7,432 bases of DNA, taken from contig PLMF01000215.1 of NCBI GenBank assembly GCA_003142355.1, positions 33,673 through 41,104 on the forward strand. Reading direction: 5' to 3'. The DNA comes from Bryobacterales bacterium (GTDB taxonomy: Bacteria; Acidobacteriota; Terriglobia; Bryobacterales; Bryobacteraceae). The notes under the pieces were generated by a model. It was not told the DNA's origin. It saw nothing but the letters and a program-made list of their open reading frames with translations, and ran no database searches. The position numbers were made by a program, and so were the translations under genes. Shown here in pieces: positions 6,829 to 7,432 of this stretch; positions within the stretch are counted from its first letter, which is position 1, and every line of letters begins with the position of its first letter.

Positions 6829-7308
6829 TCAATTCCCCAGCGCTTCCCGAATGCGCCCGGTCAGCAGGTCCACGAACCGCTCGGGCACGTAGCCGTTCAT
6901 GCGGCTGAAGACCTGGCCGCGCTTCTCGATGATGATGGTGGTCGGAATATAAGTGACCCGCAGCGCCCGCGAAAGCCCGTCTTCGAAGTACACTTGGTCC
7001 AACCACTTCTCCTCTTCCAGGAAACGCTTCACCGGCTCCCGGTCCTCGTCCGTGTCGATCGACAGGAACACCACGTCGGGATTGTCCTTGAAGCGCTGCT
7101 TCACCTGCTCGTAGAGGGGGTGCTGCCCGCGGCACGGCTCGCACCAGGTCGCCGAGGCCGCTTTCCGAGCCTTTGGCCTGGCGATGGAGCTCGCCCATGC
7201 GCCCGCGGTCGCGAGCCCGGCCGAGGCCTCGATCCGTCTCGTTGCGCCATTGCGCGCCGCTTTTGTCCTTCTGCATCTGCCGGACCAGCTCTTCGTACCG
7301 CCGCGCAT
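6829..7308 (-). CDS. TlpA/thioredoxin-domain protein, C-terminal open frame of a broken gene
   Basis: The reliable part of this 159-codon frame is residues about 52-159: SATWCEPCR with the redox pair C56/C59, then a strand-helix-strand pattern (DVVFLSIDTDEDREPVKRF, 78-96), the cis-proline motif VTYIPTTIII (118-127) with P122, and a C-terminal helix. This is a TlpA/ResA-like thioredoxin fold, used outside the cytoplasm for thiol-disulfide exchange. Residues 1-50 are Arg/Ala-rich and do not look like this family. The ATG at 7308 is probably not the true start. The likely start is ATG 7398, which encodes a signal peptide in the same frame, but a TGA at 7314-7312 interrupts that frame. The stop is one base from the end of the convergent lipoprotein gene, with no terminator hairpin between them. 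Confidence 0.7.
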   Translation of the reverse strand: MRGGTKSWSGRCRRTKAARNGATRRIEASAGLATAGAWASSIARPKARKAASATWCEPCRGQHPLYEQVKQRFKDNPDVVFLSIDTDEDREPVKRFLEEEKWLDQVYFEDGLSRALRVTYIPTTIIIEKRGQVFSRMNGYVPERFVDLLTGRIREALGN

Positions 7309-7398
7309 ACTTCAGCGCGCGCTCCATCTCCGCCTGTTCCTGCCCCTGGGCCAGGCAGCCCCCCCCCCGAACGCCGCGAGCAGCACCAGCCATCTCAT
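7145..7398 (-). pseudogene. Broken 5' part of the thioredoxin-domain gene (signal peptide plus helix, shifted frames)
   Basis: ATG 7398 opens MRWLVLLAAF, a good signal-peptide start, and then meets a run of ten G. Directly after the run, sensible protein continues in a different frame (CLAQGQEQAEMERALKYAR, then RYEELVRQMQKDKS), a predicted amphipathic helix. To join these, the run must hold 8 or 11 G. A second, compensating shift must lie between about 7290 and 7145, because WCEPC is again in the frame of ATG 7398. The stretch just before WCEPC shows no clear TlpA entry strand in any frame. The whole gene would encode about 189 residues, a normal size for a secreted TlpA-like protein. Two explanations remain open: assembly indels, or a genuinely decayed or phase-variable gene. 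Confidence 0.55.
7359..7368. repeat. Homopolymer of ten C (G10 on the coding strand)
   Basis: Ten consecutive C on the plus strand fall in the signal-peptide region of the thioredoxin-like gene, exactly where its reading frame breaks. It is the longest homopolymer seen in the window. Confidence 0.9.
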
Positions 7399-7432
7399 GG
7401 TTTCGGGTTGCGAATGGCCTCGGCGATCTCCG
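7395..7432 (-). CDS. C-terminal end of an upstream gene (partial)
   Basis: A minus-strand frame enters from the right edge and ends ..EIAEAIRNPKP-stop, with TGA at 7397-7395. This overlaps the ATG at 7398-7396 as ATGA, the same arrangement seen between the isomerase and the GH88 gene. Helix-like composition and the overlap suggest a real gene translationally coupled to the thioredoxin-like one. Only 11 codons are visible, so it cannot be identified and could be chance. Confidence 0.35.
   Translation of the reverse strand, partial: EIAEAIRNPKP

Overview
The window is GC-rich (roughly 60-65% by eye, not counted). It looks like chromosomal DNA from a soil or sediment bacterium that degrades polysaccharides. 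The combination of a DUF4861-GH88 enzyme, YIP1-family and DUF4097-family envelope proteins, a TlpA-like thioredoxin, and a Tat-exported protein would suit an acidobacterium of the Solibacter/Bryobacter type. That assignment is inference only; there is no rRNA or other marker gene. The long G10 run and a frame break beside it would fit a metagenome or long-read assembly.

Left and centre (about 1-5800, minus strand) hold a compact co-directional cluster, in transcription order: a YIP1-family membrane protein (5800-5036), an aldA-type aldehyde dehydrogenase (5024-3588), a KduI/IolB-family sugar-acid isomerase (3508-2678), a secreted DUF4861-GH88 unsaturated uronyl hydrolase (2681-165), and the first 51 codons of a Tat-exported protein that leaves the window on the left (153-1). 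Spacings are 11 nt, 79 nt, an ATGA overlap, and 11 nt, so an operon is likely. The metabolic logic is consistent. A GH88 enzyme removes the 4,5-unsaturated uronate left by a polysaccharide lyase. The free product becomes a 5-keto-4-deoxyuronate, which a KduI-type isomerase would process. AldA would oxidise lactaldehyde or glycolaldehyde, for example from rhamnose or fucose of the same polymer. No lyase, KduD, KdgK or transporter is visible here.

Right part (about 5801-7432): a 94-bp divergent intergenic region separates the YIP1 gene from a plus-strand lipoprotein of the DUF4097 beta-solenoid type (5895-6827), which has a strong Shine-Dalgarno and an ECF-sigma-like promoter candidate. Only one base separates its stop from that of a convergent minus-strand TlpA/thioredoxin-domain gene (7398-6829). 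That gene is broken: a signal-peptide start at 7398 and the WCEPC domain share one frame, but the stretch between them reads best in another frame, with the first switch at a run of ten G. The last codons of a further upstream gene overlap this start by ATGA at the right edge.

There is no tRNA, rRNA, insertion sequence, CRISPR array or prophage gene, and no gene-free stretch over 300 bases. Nothing amounts to a wholly new system. The most interesting points are the IolB/KduI hybrid isomerase coupled to a GH88 enzyme, the unlisted Tat protein start, the poly-G frame break, and the 18-residue asparagine-ladder repeat with its possible stress promoter.
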